From: Cupriavidus alkaliphilus
Lineage (GTDB): Bacteria; Pseudomonadota; Gammaproteobacteria; Burkholderiales; Burkholderiaceae
NCBI RefSeq assembly: GCF_900094595.1
Contig: NZ_FMAD01000008.1
Location: 1 to 64,000, forward strand
Direction of reading: 5' to 3'
Length of the DNA: 64,000 bases
Of the stretch, positions 17,495 to 25,728 are shown one piece after another. Below the pieces are notes generated by a model. The model made no database searches, was not told the DNA's origin, and was given only the letters and a program-made list of their open reading frames with translations. The number at the start of each line of letters is the position of its first letter. Positions within the stretch are counted from its first letter, which is position 1. A program made the translations under genes and the position numbers.

Positions 17495-18971
17495 GTCTGG
17501 ATTCTCCAAAGGGCTTCATTCCTGCTGACACGTCCGGGAACCGGCTCGCGGCCACGCGCTCGCGCCGCCCGGGCCGCTCCGGCTGAGCCACCGCGGCATC
17601 GCCCGAAAACTGCGCACTGGCGTCGCGCATGTCCTGCTCCGTGAGCAGGCCCGCCGCAAACCGCAGCCGCAGCCGCGTGACGATGTTGGTGTAGCGGGCC
17701 CGGGCCAGGTTGCGGCGTGCGGTATGGAACTGCTGCTGCGCATTGAGCAGATCCAGGTTGACGCGCATGCCCGCCGCGATGCTCAGGCGCGTCGCGTGCA
17801 GCAATTCCCGGGCCGCCTGTTCCGCCCGCTCGTACGCGCCGACCTTGACCACGCTGGAGAGGGCCAGGTCGAACTGCTTGCGCACTTCATCCACGACCTC
17901 GGTGCGGCGCCCGTCGAACTCGGCCATCGCCTTGCGGTAGTTGGCTTCCGCCTGGCTGACCTGCGCGCTCGCGGAGCCGCCGCTGTACAGCGGCACGGCC
18001 ACCTGCAGGCCGACGTACGCGGTGTCGTACTTGGTGTTCAGCGTGTTGACGGTCTCCGACTTGTTCGCACCGTAGCTGGCCACCAGGTCGACCCGGGGCA
18101 GGTGCCCGGCGCGCGCGCGGCCGATATCCTGCCGCGCCGCCTCCACGCCGTGCTCGCGCGACTGCAATTCGGGATTGTTGGCAAAGGCGGCATCGGTCCA
18201 GTAGCCGAGATCGCCTGGCACCGGACCCTGCGCGTGGAACGCCGGCGACAACGTCGCCAGTACCAGGTCCCGGTCCGCCTGGCCGGCACCCAGCATCGCC
18301 TCCAGGCGCTTGCGCGCCGCCGTCAGGCCGTCGCGCGCCTCGATCACCTGCGCCACGGCGAGGTCGAGCCGGGCCTGCGTTTCGACGATGTCGGTGCGGG
18401 TCCCCTCGCCCTTGTCGAAGAAGCGCCAGTTCTGTTTCAGCTGCTCTTGCAGCGCATCGCGCTCGGCCTCGGCCAGCACGATCACGTCATGGGCCTCGAG
18501 CACCTCGGTGAAGGCCGTGGTCACGCGCAAGGCCAGCTCCTGGCGGCGGCTGTCGAACAATGCCGCGCTGGCCTGCGACTGGGCCTCGCCCTGGCGGAAG
18601 CGCGACCAGTAGTCCCAGTTGAACAGCGGCTGGCGCAACTGCACCGCGCCGCTGTAGCTGCGATAGAACTCGGTGGTGGTCTGGTCGCCGAGGCGGGGGC
18701 CGGCGTAGCGGGTGATGTCCGAACGGTTGCGCGCCCAGTTGTAGGTGAACTGGATCTGCGGCAACAGGAAGGAGCGCCCGATCACCCGGTACTGCTCGCC
18801 GGCGGCGGCCTCTTCAACGGCCGCGCGGTACCGGGGATCCTGCGCGAGGGCCAGGTGATAGGCGTCGAGCAGCGTCATGGCCTGCGCCGCGGCAAGCCCC
18901 GGCGCTCCCATCAGGCATGCGGCGGCGAGCGTGGCGAACACGCCGGCTCCAGCACGAACGGCCCGCATCAT
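17481..18971 (-). CDS. Type I secretion outer-membrane protein, TolC family
   Basis: A 496-residue outer-membrane channel. A signal peptide (1-29, ending LAAAQA) is followed by two repeats of the TolC efflux fold. Visible features are LLDAYHLALAQDPRYRAAVEE at the start, then the repeated 'N-L-D-L-L-N-A-Q-Q-Q-F' helix, RYTNIVTRLRLRFAAG near the end and a short polar tail. ATG codons at 18971 and 18968 are both possible; the first overlaps the HlyD stop. Encoded with an ABC ATPase and an HlyD adaptor, it completes a type I secretion system. Confidence 0.9.
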   Translation of the reverse strand: MMRAVRAGAGVFATLAAACLMGAPGLAAAQAMTLLDAYHLALAQDPRYRAAVEEAAAGEQYRVIGRSFLLPQIQFTYNWARNRSDITRYAGPRLGDQTTTEFYRSYSGAVQLRQPLFNWDYWSRFRQGEAQSQASAALFDSRRQELALRVTTAFTEVLEAHDVIVLAEAERDALQEQLKQNWRFFDKGEGTRTDIVETQARLDLAVAQVIEARDGLTAARKRLEAMLGAGQADRDLVLATLSPAFHAQGPVPGDLGYWTDAAFANNPELQSREHGVEAARQDIGRARAGHLPRVDLVASYGANKSETVNTLNTKYDTAYVGLQVAVPLYSGGSASAQVSQAEANYRKAMAEFDGRRTEVVDEVRKQFDLALSSVVKVGAYERAEQAARELLHATRLSIAAGMRVNLDLLNAQQQFHTARRNLARARYTNIVTRLRLRFAAGLLTEQDMRDASAQFSGDAAVAQPERPGRRERVAASRFPDVSAGMKPFGESRHGQH

Positions 18972-20308
18972 TCCTCCGTCAGCGCCGTTCTCGCGCGATC
19001 GGCTACCGGCTTGAACAGGTAGCTGAGCATGGTGCGCTCGCCGGTCTTGATAAAGACCTCCACCGGCATGCCGGGCCGTACCTGGTGGCCGGCAAGCCGG
19101 TTCATGCCGTCGGGCGTCACTTGCGCGCGGATCTTGTAGTAGGGCGCGCCCTCTTCCTCGGTCAGGCGGTCCGCCGACACGACCGAGACCGCTGCCGGGA
19201 TGCGCGGCGTGCGACTCTGGTTGAACGCCGTGAACATCAGCTCCACCGGCAGGCCGCTGTTGACCTTGTCGATCAGGTTGACCGGCACCCGGGCTTCGAC
19301 TTCGAGCGGCTCGCCGTCAGGCACCACATCCATCAGCCTGGCGCCGGGCGAGACCACGCCACCCTGGGTAAAGATGGCAAGTCCCACCACCGAGCCGGAC
19401 ACCGGCGCACGCACCTGCGTGTTCGCCACGTCGAAGTCGAGCCCCTCCAGGCGGCTGCGCAACATGCGCACATCGCGTTGCGCTTCGCCCAGCAGGGTTC
19501 GCACTTCCTTCTGTTCCTGCTCGCGGCGCAGGCCGGCGCGGATGCGCAGTTCGGTAAGCTGGCTCTGGGTGCGGCCGATGGTACCCAGGTCCGCCGAGAT
19601 CTCGCCGTTGACCTGCGCATAGAGGCGTTCCGTGTCGAGCAGGCGGTTGCGTGGCATGTAGCCTTCGCGCGCCAGCTCACGCATGTTCTGCAACTGCTCG
19701 CGCAGCGCGGCCAGCTGCTGCTGCTTGTTCTGGCGCGCATCGCGCAGTCCGTTGAGCTGGGATTGCAGGCCCGCGATGCCCTCGGCGATGGTACCCAGCT
19801 CCTTCTGCAATGCCTGCCGGCGCGAGGCAAAGAGCTGCCGCTGCACGGTGAGCACCTCGGCCACGCCGGGATCGGATGCGGCCTCGCGTTCGACCTCGCC
19901 GAAGTCGATGTCGGCAAGACCGTCGCGCTCGGCCAGCAGGCGCGCCTCGACGGCAAGCGTGGTAAGCAGCTGCGCCCGCGTCGCCTCGGCCTGGGCACGC
20001 GCCTGCGTATGGTTCATGGTGACGAGGACTTGCCCCGCCGTTACCTTGTCGCCGTCCTTGACCAGGATCTTCTCGACGATGCCGCCGCTCGGGTGCTGCA
20101 CCGCCTTGCGATTGCCAGAGACAATGACCGTGCCGGCCACCGGCACGCCTTTGTCCAGCGGCGCCAGCGCCGCCCACAGCACAAAGCCGCCGAGGCCTCC
20201 GGCAATCACGGTCCAGCCGATGCGGCTGTAGCGGCGTGCCGGCGCCGCGGGCGTGGATGGCTGCGCGGCGGCGAGCGGCGGCAGCGACGATGCATGGTTG
20301 GAAGACAT
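18968..20308 (-). CDS. Type I secretion membrane-fusion protein (HlyD/PrtE family)
   Basis: A 446-residue periplasmic adaptor. One transmembrane helix (about 28-48, WTVIAGGLGGFVLWAAL) is followed by a lipoyl-like half (GNRKAVQHPSGGIVEKILVKDGDKV). A long coiled-coil (about 110-290) and the second half of the barrel (APVSGSVVGLAIFTQGGVV) follow, with the RPGMPVEVFIKTGERT signature near the end. It bridges the inner-membrane ABC transporter to the TolC partner, whose gene overlaps it by 4 nt (ATGA). It resembles PrtE/RsaE-type adaptors for RTX proteins without N-terminal processing. Confidence 0.92.
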   Translation of the reverse strand: MSSNHASSLPPLAAAQPSTPAAPARRYSRIGWTVIAGGLGGFVLWAALAPLDKGVPVAGTVIVSGNRKAVQHPSGGIVEKILVKDGDKVTAGQVLVTMNHTQARAQAEATRAQLLTTLAVEARLLAERDGLADIDFGEVEREAASDPGVAEVLTVQRQLFASRRQALQKELGTIAEGIAGLQSQLNGLRDARQNKQQQLAALREQLQNMRELAREGYMPRNRLLDTERLYAQVNGEISADLGTIGRTQSQLTELRIRAGLRREQEQKEVRTLLGEAQRDVRMLRSRLEGLDFDVANTQVRAPVSGSVVGLAIFTQGGVVSPGARLMDVVPDGEPLEVEARVPVNLIDKVNSGLPVELMFTAFNQSRTPRIPAAVSVVSADRLTEEEGAPYYKIRAQVTPDGMNRLAGHQVRPGMPVEVFIKTGERTMLSYLFKPVADRARTALTEE

Positions 20309-20319
20309 AGCGATTCAGA

Positions 20320-22074
20320 TCAGGAATGTGTGCCGGTTGCGCGCGCGGGCTCGCCCTGCGCCGCCGCAGCTGGCTTGCCCGCGTGTTGCGGCTGCGCCCG
20401 CTGTTGCATCGCGCGCAGCACCTCTTGCGTCGGGCCGAATGCGTGCGAGGTGCCGTCCTGAAGCACCAGCAGCCGCGTGGTCACGGCCAGGATGTTGCTG
20501 CGATGACTGACGATGACGACGGTGGCGCCGCGTTCGCGGCACAGCGTGATCGCGCGCGCCAGCGCCGCCTCGCCAGCTTCGTCCAGGTTGGAGTTCGGTT
20601 CGTCGAGCACGACCAGCGCCGGCGATCCATACAGCGCACGCGCCAGCGCGATCCGCTGCTTCTGCCCGCCCGACAGCCCCGCGCCATCCGGGCCAAGCTC
20701 GGTGCCATACCCCTTGGGCAGCTTCAGCACCATGTCGTGCACACCGGCCAGGCGCGCGGCTTCGACCACCGTCTCGGCATCGACCTCGCCGAAGCGTGCA
20801 ATGTTCTCCGCCACCGTCCCCGCGAACAGTTCGATGTCCTGCGGCAGGTAGCCGACGAACGGTCCCAGTTCATCCTTGTTCCATTGCCAGACATCGGCAC
20901 CGTCGAGCCGCACCTCGCCCGCCAATGGCGGCCAGACCCCAACCAGCAGGCGCGCGAGCGTGGATTTGCCCGAGGCGCTGGGACCGATCACGCCAAGCAC
21001 CTCGCCCGGCGGCAGCGCGAAGTTCACGTTCTTCAGCACCGGCGCCGTGCCCGGCGCTCCGGCCACAAGGCGCGACACGGCGAGCTGCCCGCGCGGGCGC
21101 GGCAGCGACATCGCGCCGCGCCGCGCCGGATTCGCCGCCAGCAGCTTGTGCAGGCGCTCGTGGGCCGCGCGCACCGCGCTCCACTGCTTCCACCCCCCGA
21201 TCACGCCTTCGACCGGGCTCAGGGTCTTGCCCATCAGGATCGAGGCCGCGATCATCATCCCGGCGGTGATCTGGTTGTCCAGCACCAGCAGGGCGCCAAC
21301 CCCCAGCACCATCGACTGCAACGCGATGCGAGCGAAGCGGGTCCATGCGCCGACCATCGACGCCTTCTCGCTCGCCTCGCCTTGCTTGCCGAGAAAGGCT
21401 TCATGAATGCGCAGCCAGCGCGCCTGCAACGGGCCCAGCATGCCCATCGCCTCGATCGCTTCGGCATTGCGCAGCGTCACCGTGGCCGACTCGGCCGAAC
21501 GCAGCGACAGGCGACCCGCCTCGTCGAGCGGCTGGCGCGAGATGCGCTCGTTGACCACCGCCAGCGCGATCAGCACGGCAGCGCCGCACAGCGCGAACAG
21601 CCCGAGATGGAAGTCGAACAGGAAGATCACGCCCAGATAGAGCGGGAACCACGGCGCGTCGAAGAATGCAAACAGCGTCGAGCCGGAAATGAACTGACGC
21701 AGCGTGGTCAGGTCGTTGAGTGCCTGGCCGGCGATGTAGCCACCCTGGCGCAGGTTGGTCTCGAAGGCGGCGGTATAGATACGCCGGTTGAGCTGGGCGT
21801 CGAGCTGCGCACCGACATGGATGGCGACCTGGCTGCGCACATACTCCAGCACGGAGATCAGGGCAAACAGGCCCAGCGTGATGGCGCTCAGCATCCACAG
21901 CGTGGTCTCGCTGCGGCTCTGCAGTACCCGGTCGTAGACCTGCAGCATGTAGAGCGACGGGACCAGCATCAGCAGGTTGATCACGGCACTGAACACGCCG
22001 ATATTGCGCAAGGCGCTCTTATGCGCGCGCAAGGCTGTCAGGATTTCACTGCCGGGATGCGCGGATTGACTCAT
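20320..22074 (-). CDS. Type I secretion ABC transporter (PrtD/RsaD type)
   Basis: A 584-residue half-transporter. There is no N-terminal C39 peptidase domain, so it belongs to the PrtD/HasD/RsaD class that exports RTX proteins with C-terminal signals. About six transmembrane helices (25-300) precede the ATPase, which has Walker [10 protein letters not shown], signature [16 protein letters not shown], Walker [13 protein letters not shown] and H-loop VSHR. ATG 22074 begins [12 protein letters not shown]; a longer open frame would run through the promoter. It is the first gene of the ~13 kb leftward operon, behind tandem CRP-like operators. No substrate gene is adjacent; the RTX protein encoded at 30019 is the best candidate in the window. 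Confidence 0.92.
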   Translation of the reverse strand: MSQSAHPGSEILTALRAHKSALRNIGVFSAVINLLMLVPSLYMLQVYDRVLQSRSETTLWMLSAITLGLFALISVLEYVRSQVAIHVGAQLDAQLNRRIYTAAFETNLRQGGYIAGQALNDLTTLRQFISGSTLFAFFDAPWFPLYLGVIFLFDFHLGLFALCGAAVLIALAVVNERISRQPLDEAGRLSLRSAESATVTLRNAEAIEAMGMLGPLQARWLRIHEAFLGKQGEASEKASMVGAWTRFARIALQSMVLGVGALLVLDNQITAGMMIAASILMGKTLSPVEGVIGGWKQWSAVRAAHERLHKLLAANPARRGAMSLPRPRGQLAVSRLVAGAPGTAPVLKNVNFALPPGEVLGVIGPSASGKSTLARLLVGVWPPLAGEVRLDGADVWQWNKDELGPFVGYLPQDIELFAGTVAENIARFGEVDAETVVEAARLAGVHDMVLKLPKGYGTELGPDGAGLSGGQKQRIALARALYGSPALVVLDEPNSNLDEAGEAALARAITLCRERGATVVIVSHRSNILAVTTRLLVLQDGTSHAFGPTQEVLRAMQQRAQPQHAGKPAAAAQGEPARATGTHS

Positions 22075-22134
22075 ATGGATATACGGATACACCTTAAGCA
22101 CTGCTGAGAATGTCACCTGCCGAGGCGGGTCGCG

Positions 22135-22229
22135 TTGTGACGCGGTGTCACAAAGCAGGTGCGAATTCTGGATTAGGGCCGGGGCCGTGCTTGTGACGTC
22201 CATCACAAAAGTGTGTGAGGTGGGTCACG
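22135..22229 (-). promoter_or_regulatory. Promoter of the T1SS/glycan operon with tandem CRP-like operators
   Basis: Two sites of the form TGTGA-N6-TCAC(A/G) lie at 22192-22207 (TTGTGAC-GTCC-ATCACAA, centre 22199.5) and 22214-22229 (TGTGAGGTGGGTCACG, centre 22221.5). They are 22 bp apart, two helical turns. On the minus strand CAGAAT (22170-22165; 4 of 6 consensus) is at the exact class II position from the first site, giving a start near 22158 and an 84-nt leader. A third palindrome inside that leader, TTGTGAC-GCGGT-GTCACAA (22135-22153), has one extra base in the spacer (N7) and may be a weaker or different site. Confidence 0.65.
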
Positions 22230-22461
22230 GTTGGTTTTGTCCTGGTGGGTGTCTGGTACTCCTTAGGCCATGCGGATTGCTGCCGTTTGGCGCGCGTGGC
22301 AGTTTCGCCGGCGTAGCCGGCGACCTGCTTCTTCTCCGAGAGCCTCCATTTCAGAACAGATGTCGGCCCCGCCGGCACCAATATCCCCAGGGACTTCGCC
22401 ATCCCAATTCGTCAGTTGACGCGTGCTGGTCGCAATCTGCGCTCACGCCGCATCCGCGCGC
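22230..22461. other. Non-coding stretch between T1SS promoter and glycosyltransferase gene
   Basis: No gene is supported here. The only structure I see is an 8-bp stem TCGCCGGC-GTA-GCCGGCGA at 22305-22323 without a T-run. It is probably spacer plus upstream promoter DNA. An open frame on the minus strand (22148-22402) crosses the operators and has no recognisable features. Confidence 0.5.
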
Positions 22462-23619
22462 TCACCAGCGCCGGAACTCCGGCTCTCCTACCGGTGCGGC
22501 GACGGCGCCGTTGCGCAGGACGCTCTCGTAGAGCGCGTGGTAGCGCCGCCGCATCGTGCTTGCGCTGAACTTTTCGACAAAGCGGGCGCGGGCATTGCGG
22601 CCGAGGGTTTCGGCCAGCGCGGCATCGGCATGCAAGCGCACCAGGGCGGCGCGCAAGGCGCGCGGATCGGCCGGTGGCACCACGTAGCCGGTGTGGCCGT
22701 GCAGGTTGACGTAGCTGCTGCCGGTACCGATCTCGGAAGACACCAGCGGCTTGCCGAACATCGCGCCTTCGAGCAGCGTGACGCCGAACGCTTCCGCGCG
22801 CAGGTGCGAGGGAAAGACGACACCCCGGCAAAGCGACAGCAGCGCATGCTTGTCGGCGTCGGGCAGCACACCGAGGAAGGTCACGTTGTCCAGCCTCAGT
22901 GCGGCGGCCTGCTGCCGCAAAGCCTCTTCCTGCGGCCCGGTACCGAGGATGACAACGCGGAATGCGGCATCGCGGCATGCCTGCATCAGGATATGCAGGC
23001 CCTTGTAGTAGCGGATCACGCCGACGAACAGGAAGAATCCCTCCCCCACCCGCTCGCGCCACATCGCGACGCGCGCGGGGTCGACTTCGCACTCGGTCGC
23101 GTCGATCCCGATCGGGATGGTGTGCACGCGCGCGCGATGGCGGCGAAGTACGTCGCTGGTGTCGAGGTAATTGGGCGAGGTGGCGACGATGGCATGCATG
23201 CTGTCCAGGAAGCGATGCATCAGCGGCGCGTACACGGGCATCAGCAGGCGCTGGCGCACGATGTCCGAGTGATAGGTCACGATCGCCGGCACGCGCACGC
23301 CGGCGGCAAAATGCAGCACGTCGCCGAACGGCCACGGGAAGTGGTACTGCACGACATCGGCCCGCGCCACCGCGCGCCGGAAATGCGCCAGCGCACTGAA
23401 CGAGATCGGCGTCGAGGCCGGCGCCAGGTGCGTACGCGCGCGCGTGATGCGGACTCCGTCGATCTCCAGTTCGCGCTGCGCGCCATAGCCGTGCCGGCTG
23501 AGCGTGAACACCTCGTGCGTCAGGCCATGGGGCTGACTACGCGCCAGCTGGCGGATAACCTGTTCGATGCCCCCATATGAGTCCGGGTAATACACCTTGA
23601 AGACGTGAAGGATATGCAT
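22462..23619 (-). CDS. Glycosyltransferase family 4
   Basis: A 385-residue GT-B enzyme opening MHILHVFKVYYPDSYGGIEQ, with the glycine-rich acceptor loop. Other landmarks are VVQYHFPWPFGD, VTYHSDIV, the linker FLFVGVIRYYKGLHIL, and the donor motif RAEAFGVTLLEGAMFGKPLVSSEIG. ATG 23619 starts at the family-typical first strand; the frame extends upstream without support. It is divergent from another glycosyltransferase gene, with one CRP-like operator between them. GDP-mannose or UDP-sugar donors are both possible. Confidence 0.9.
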   Translation of the reverse strand: MHILHVFKVYYPDSYGGIEQVIRQLARSQPHGLTHEVFTLSRHGYGAQRELEIDGVRITRARTHLAPASTPISFSALAHFRRAVARADVVQYHFPWPFGDVLHFAAGVRVPAIVTYHSDIVRQRLLMPVYAPLMHRFLDSMHAIVATSPNYLDTSDVLRRHRARVHTIPIGIDATECEVDPARVAMWRERVGEGFFLFVGVIRYYKGLHILMQACRDAAFRVVILGTGPQEEALRQQAAALRLDNVTFLGVLPDADKHALLSLCRGVVFPSHLRAEAFGVTLLEGAMFGKPLVSSEIGTGSSYVNLHGHTGYVVPPADPRALRAALVRLHADAALAETLGRNARARFVEKFSASTMRRRYHALYESVLRNGAVAAPVGEPEFRRW

Positions 23620-23664
23620 GGCAGTGCGTGGCTTGGCATCCGGCCTGGTCGGCGCTGGTGGCAG

Positions 23665-23734
23665 AGTCTCTCGTGGCACGCGCGAGCGGAGTGTGATGGC
23701 CGTCACAGAACGCAGGGCGCGGGCTCGCTATGGT
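23665..23734. promoter_or_regulatory. Divergent CRP-like promoter between two glycosyltransferase genes
   Basis: TGTGA-TGGCCG-TCACA occupies 23692-23707 (centre 23699.5). Rightward the -10 hexamer TATGGT is at 23729-23734, exactly 29.5 bp away. The predicted start is 23741, only two bases before the ATG at 23743. Leftward GAGACT (minus strand 23670-23665) sits at the mirror position, with a start near 23658 and a leader of about 40 nt. One operator could therefore serve both genes. Confidence 0.65.
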
Positions 23735-23742
23735 TGCGCCTC

Positions 23743-24960
23743 ATGTCCGAGTCCTCCTTCCTCCTGGCCGAGCCACTACGCGTTGCGGTAGGCGCCGTTT
23801 CGCTGTCATCCCCGCTGACCGGGATCGGCCAGTACACGCGTCACCTGGTGCGCGAGCTGGCGATGCTGGGGGCTGCGCCGCACTGCTTCCTGGGCGCAGG
23901 CTGGAGCGAGCCACCGGCAGCCGGCGCACAACCCTCGGCCGATGGCCCGGGGTCGTGCCACGCCGGGCGCGCGCCGGCATGGCGCACCGCGGCGCGAGGC
24001 CTGTTGCGGCGGTCCGGGCTGGCCCACCTCGCCTCGCGCGCGTGGCAGGCGCACAGATTCCGCGCCGGCTTGCCTCGAGATGCGGCGCTCTACCATGAAA
24101 CCAATTTCCTGCCGTTCTGCTATGGCGCGCTTCCCACCGTGCTCACCGCGCACGACCTGTCGTGGCTGCGCCATCCGGAGACCCATCCCGCTGCGCGGGT
24201 GAGCCTGCTGCACCGGCACTTTCCGCGCGCGCTGGCCCGGGCCGACCGCGTGATCGTGGTGTCGGACTTCGTGCGCGCAGAACTGCTGGCGCTGTGCGAG
24301 GTCGATCCCGGCAAGATTCGCGTGGTCCACAACGGCGTCGCGCCGGCGTTCCAGCCCCGCCCCGCCGACGCGCTGCGGCCGGTACTCGCACGCCATGGGC
24401 TGCTGCCCGGCCGCTATCTGCTGGCACTGGGCACGCTGGAGCCGCGCAAGCGGCTATCGACCGCACTGCGCGCGCACCAGCGCTTGCCCGCCGCGCTGCG
24501 GCGCCATGTGCCGCTGGTACTGGCCGGCATCAAGGGCTGGCTGACCAGCGAGCTGGAGCGCGAGATGGCGCCCGCCGTAGCGCGGGGCGAGGTGCGGGTG
24601 GCGGGCTACATAGCCGACGCAGACCTGCCGAGCGTCGTCGCCGGCGCCTGCGCCATGGTCTACCCGTCCATCTACGAAGGCTTCGGCCTGCCGCCGCTTG
24701 AAGCCATGGCCTGCGGCGTACCGGTGATCTGCTCGGACCGCTCGGCGCTGCCCGGCGTGGTCGGCGACGGCGGCGTATTGCTGGACCCAGACGATATCGA
24801 TGGCTTCAGCGCGGCAATGCTGCGCGCCTGTGAAGACTCTTGCTGGCGCACGGCCGTCGGCGCACTTGCCCTGCGCCGCGCCGCCGGCTTCAGCTGGCAG
24901 CGCTGCGCGCGCGAAACGCTCGATGTTTACGGCGAATTGCTCCGTGCCGGGCGCGGGTGA
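23743..24960 (+). CDS. Glycosyltransferase family 4 (mannosyl/rhamnosyltransferase-like)
   Basis: A 405-residue GT-B enzyme. It opens with PLRVAVGAVSLSSPLTGIGQ, the 'G-I-G-x-Y' acceptor loop of WbaZ-like enzymes. It continues with NFLPF and LTAHDLSWLRHPE, the linker VHNGVAPAF / YLLALGTLEPRKRL, and the donor motif YEGFGLPPLEAMACGVPVICS. ATG 23743 is chosen because upstream sequence of the open frame holds the operator. The predicted transcript begins about 2 nt before this ATG, so the mRNA may be nearly leaderless; no Shine-Dalgarno sequence is present. Confidence 0.9.
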   Translation: MSESSFLLAEPLRVAVGAVSLSSPLTGIGQYTRHLVRELAMLGAAPHCFLGAGWSEPPAAGAQPSADGPGSCHAGRAPAWRTAARGLLRRSGLAHLASRAWQAHRFRAGLPRDAALYHETNFLPFCYGALPTVLTAHDLSWLRHPETHPAARVSLLHRHFPRALARADRVIVVSDFVRAELLALCEVDPGKIRVVHNGVAPAFQPRPADALRPVLARHGLLPGRYLLALGTLEPRKRLSTALRAHQRLPAALRRHVPLVLAGIKGWLTSELEREMAPAVARGEVRVAGYIADADLPSVVAGACAMVYPSIYEGFGLPPLEAMACGVPVICSDRSALPGVVGDGGVLLDPDDIDGFSAAMLRACEDSCWRTAVGALALRRAAGFSWQRCARETLDVYGELLRAGRG

Positions 24961-24975
24961 CGGCAGGCGGAGGAA

Positions 24976-25018
24976 TGTGACAGCCGTCACGGAACGAGAG
25001 CAGCCGGCCGGCTACGCT
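24976..25018 (+). promoter_or_regulatory. CRP-like class II promoter of the 25058-28459 operon
   Basis: TGTGA-CAGCCG-TCACG is at 24976-24991 (centre 24983.5). A weak -10, TACGCT, is at 25013-25018, exactly 29.5 bp away, giving a start near 25025 and a 33-nt leader to the small open frame at 25058. The site begins 16 nt after the stop of the preceding glycosyltransferase gene. Confidence 0.6.
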
Positions 25019-25057
25019 TTCCGCTTTGATCCTGTGAGAAAGCAAGGCAGCCAGAGC

Positions 25058-25288
25058 ATGAGCCACGCCATTCAGTTCGACATCGTCGTGGACGGGTTCC
25101 GCATTCCCTGCACGGCTTCCGCTGAAGCCGGCTCGCAGGCGCGCCGTTCGGCCGGCGCGCCGGCGGCGGACATCGATGCCGCGCTGGAACGGCTCCAGCA
25201 CGCCGCGCGCTTGCGCTTCCTGCAGGGCGCGGCACCGCCGGTGGTGGTCCTGCGCGAGCATCTGCATGCCGCCGGGGATTGCCCATGA
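25058..25288 (+). CDS. Small hypothetical protein, first gene of a glycan operon
   Basis: A 76-residue protein opening MSHAIQFDIVVDGFRIPCTA, with an Ala/Arg-rich middle and ending LREHLHAAGDCP. I recognise no family. No signal peptide or membrane helix is seen; it may be a small beta-alpha fold. Support comes from context: it is 33 nt after a predicted promoter start, has AGGCAG upstream, and its stop overlaps the start of the GtrA-like gene as ATGA. A leader or regulatory role for the downstream membrane proteins is possible but unproven. Confidence 0.6.
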   Translation: MSHAIQFDIVVDGFRIPCTASAEAGSQARRSAGAPAADIDAALERLQHAARLRFLQGAAPPVVVLREHLHAAGDCP

Positions 25289-25728
25289 CGGGTCAGCGCG
25301 GCCACGGCGGCGCGCAAACGCTGCCGGTGCGCACGGCGTTCGGCCGTTACGTGCTGACGGGCTGCGCCCTGTTGCTGGCGGATCTTGCACTGTTCCTTTC
25401 GCTTACGCATGCCGGCATCGCACCCACGGTAGCGCAGGCGGCGAGCCGCGGCGCCGGCGCGATCATCGGCTTCATTGCGCACAAGCGCTATTCCTTTCGG
25501 CACGGCGGCATGGATGCGCGCGGCCTCCTTTCCCAAGGCAGCGGCTACGGCGCGCTGACGCTCGCCGGCGTGGCACTTTCACCTTTCATCCTCGCCCTGG
25601 CACTGCGGCTCTGTGGCGAGCGCTTGCTGGTCGCCAAGCTGGCCGCGGAGGTCGTGCTGGCCGGCCTCAACTTCATTGCGATGCGCTGGCTGTTCCGTTC
25701 GCAGCCGCGCTCGGCCGCTACGCCATGA
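25285..25728 (+). CDS. GtrA-like membrane protein (polyprenyl-phosphate sugar flippase type)
   Basis: A 147-residue protein with four transmembrane helices in two pairs, as in GtrA/DPMS-like flippases. Visible landmarks are RYVLTGCALLLADLALFLSL, the conserved 'G-F-I-x-H-K-R-Y-S-F' segment (about 62-72), and the last helix ending NFIAMRWLFR. It likely moves a polyprenyl-phosphate-linked sugar across the inner membrane. ATG 25285 overlaps the previous stop (ATGA), and its own stop overlaps the next gene's ATG in the same way. The DPM1-type transferase it would work with is encoded two genes downstream. Confidence 0.85.
   Translation: MTGQRGHGGAQTLPVRTAFGRYVLTGCALLLADLALFLSLTHAGIAPTVAQAASRGAGAIIGFIAHKRYSFRHGGMDARGLLSQGSGYGALTLAGVALSPFILALALRLCGERLLVAKLAAEVVLAGLNFIAMRWLFRSQPRSAATP

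Noticed and set aside
22135..22153. Counting the leader palindrome as a normal CRP-like site
   Set aside because: The spacer is seven bases between TGTGA and TCACA instead of six, so it is kept apart from the eight regular sites.
22148..22402. An 84-codon open frame on the minus strand in the T1SS promoter
   Set aside because: It runs through three operator palindromes and the predicted -10; no ribosome site or family features.
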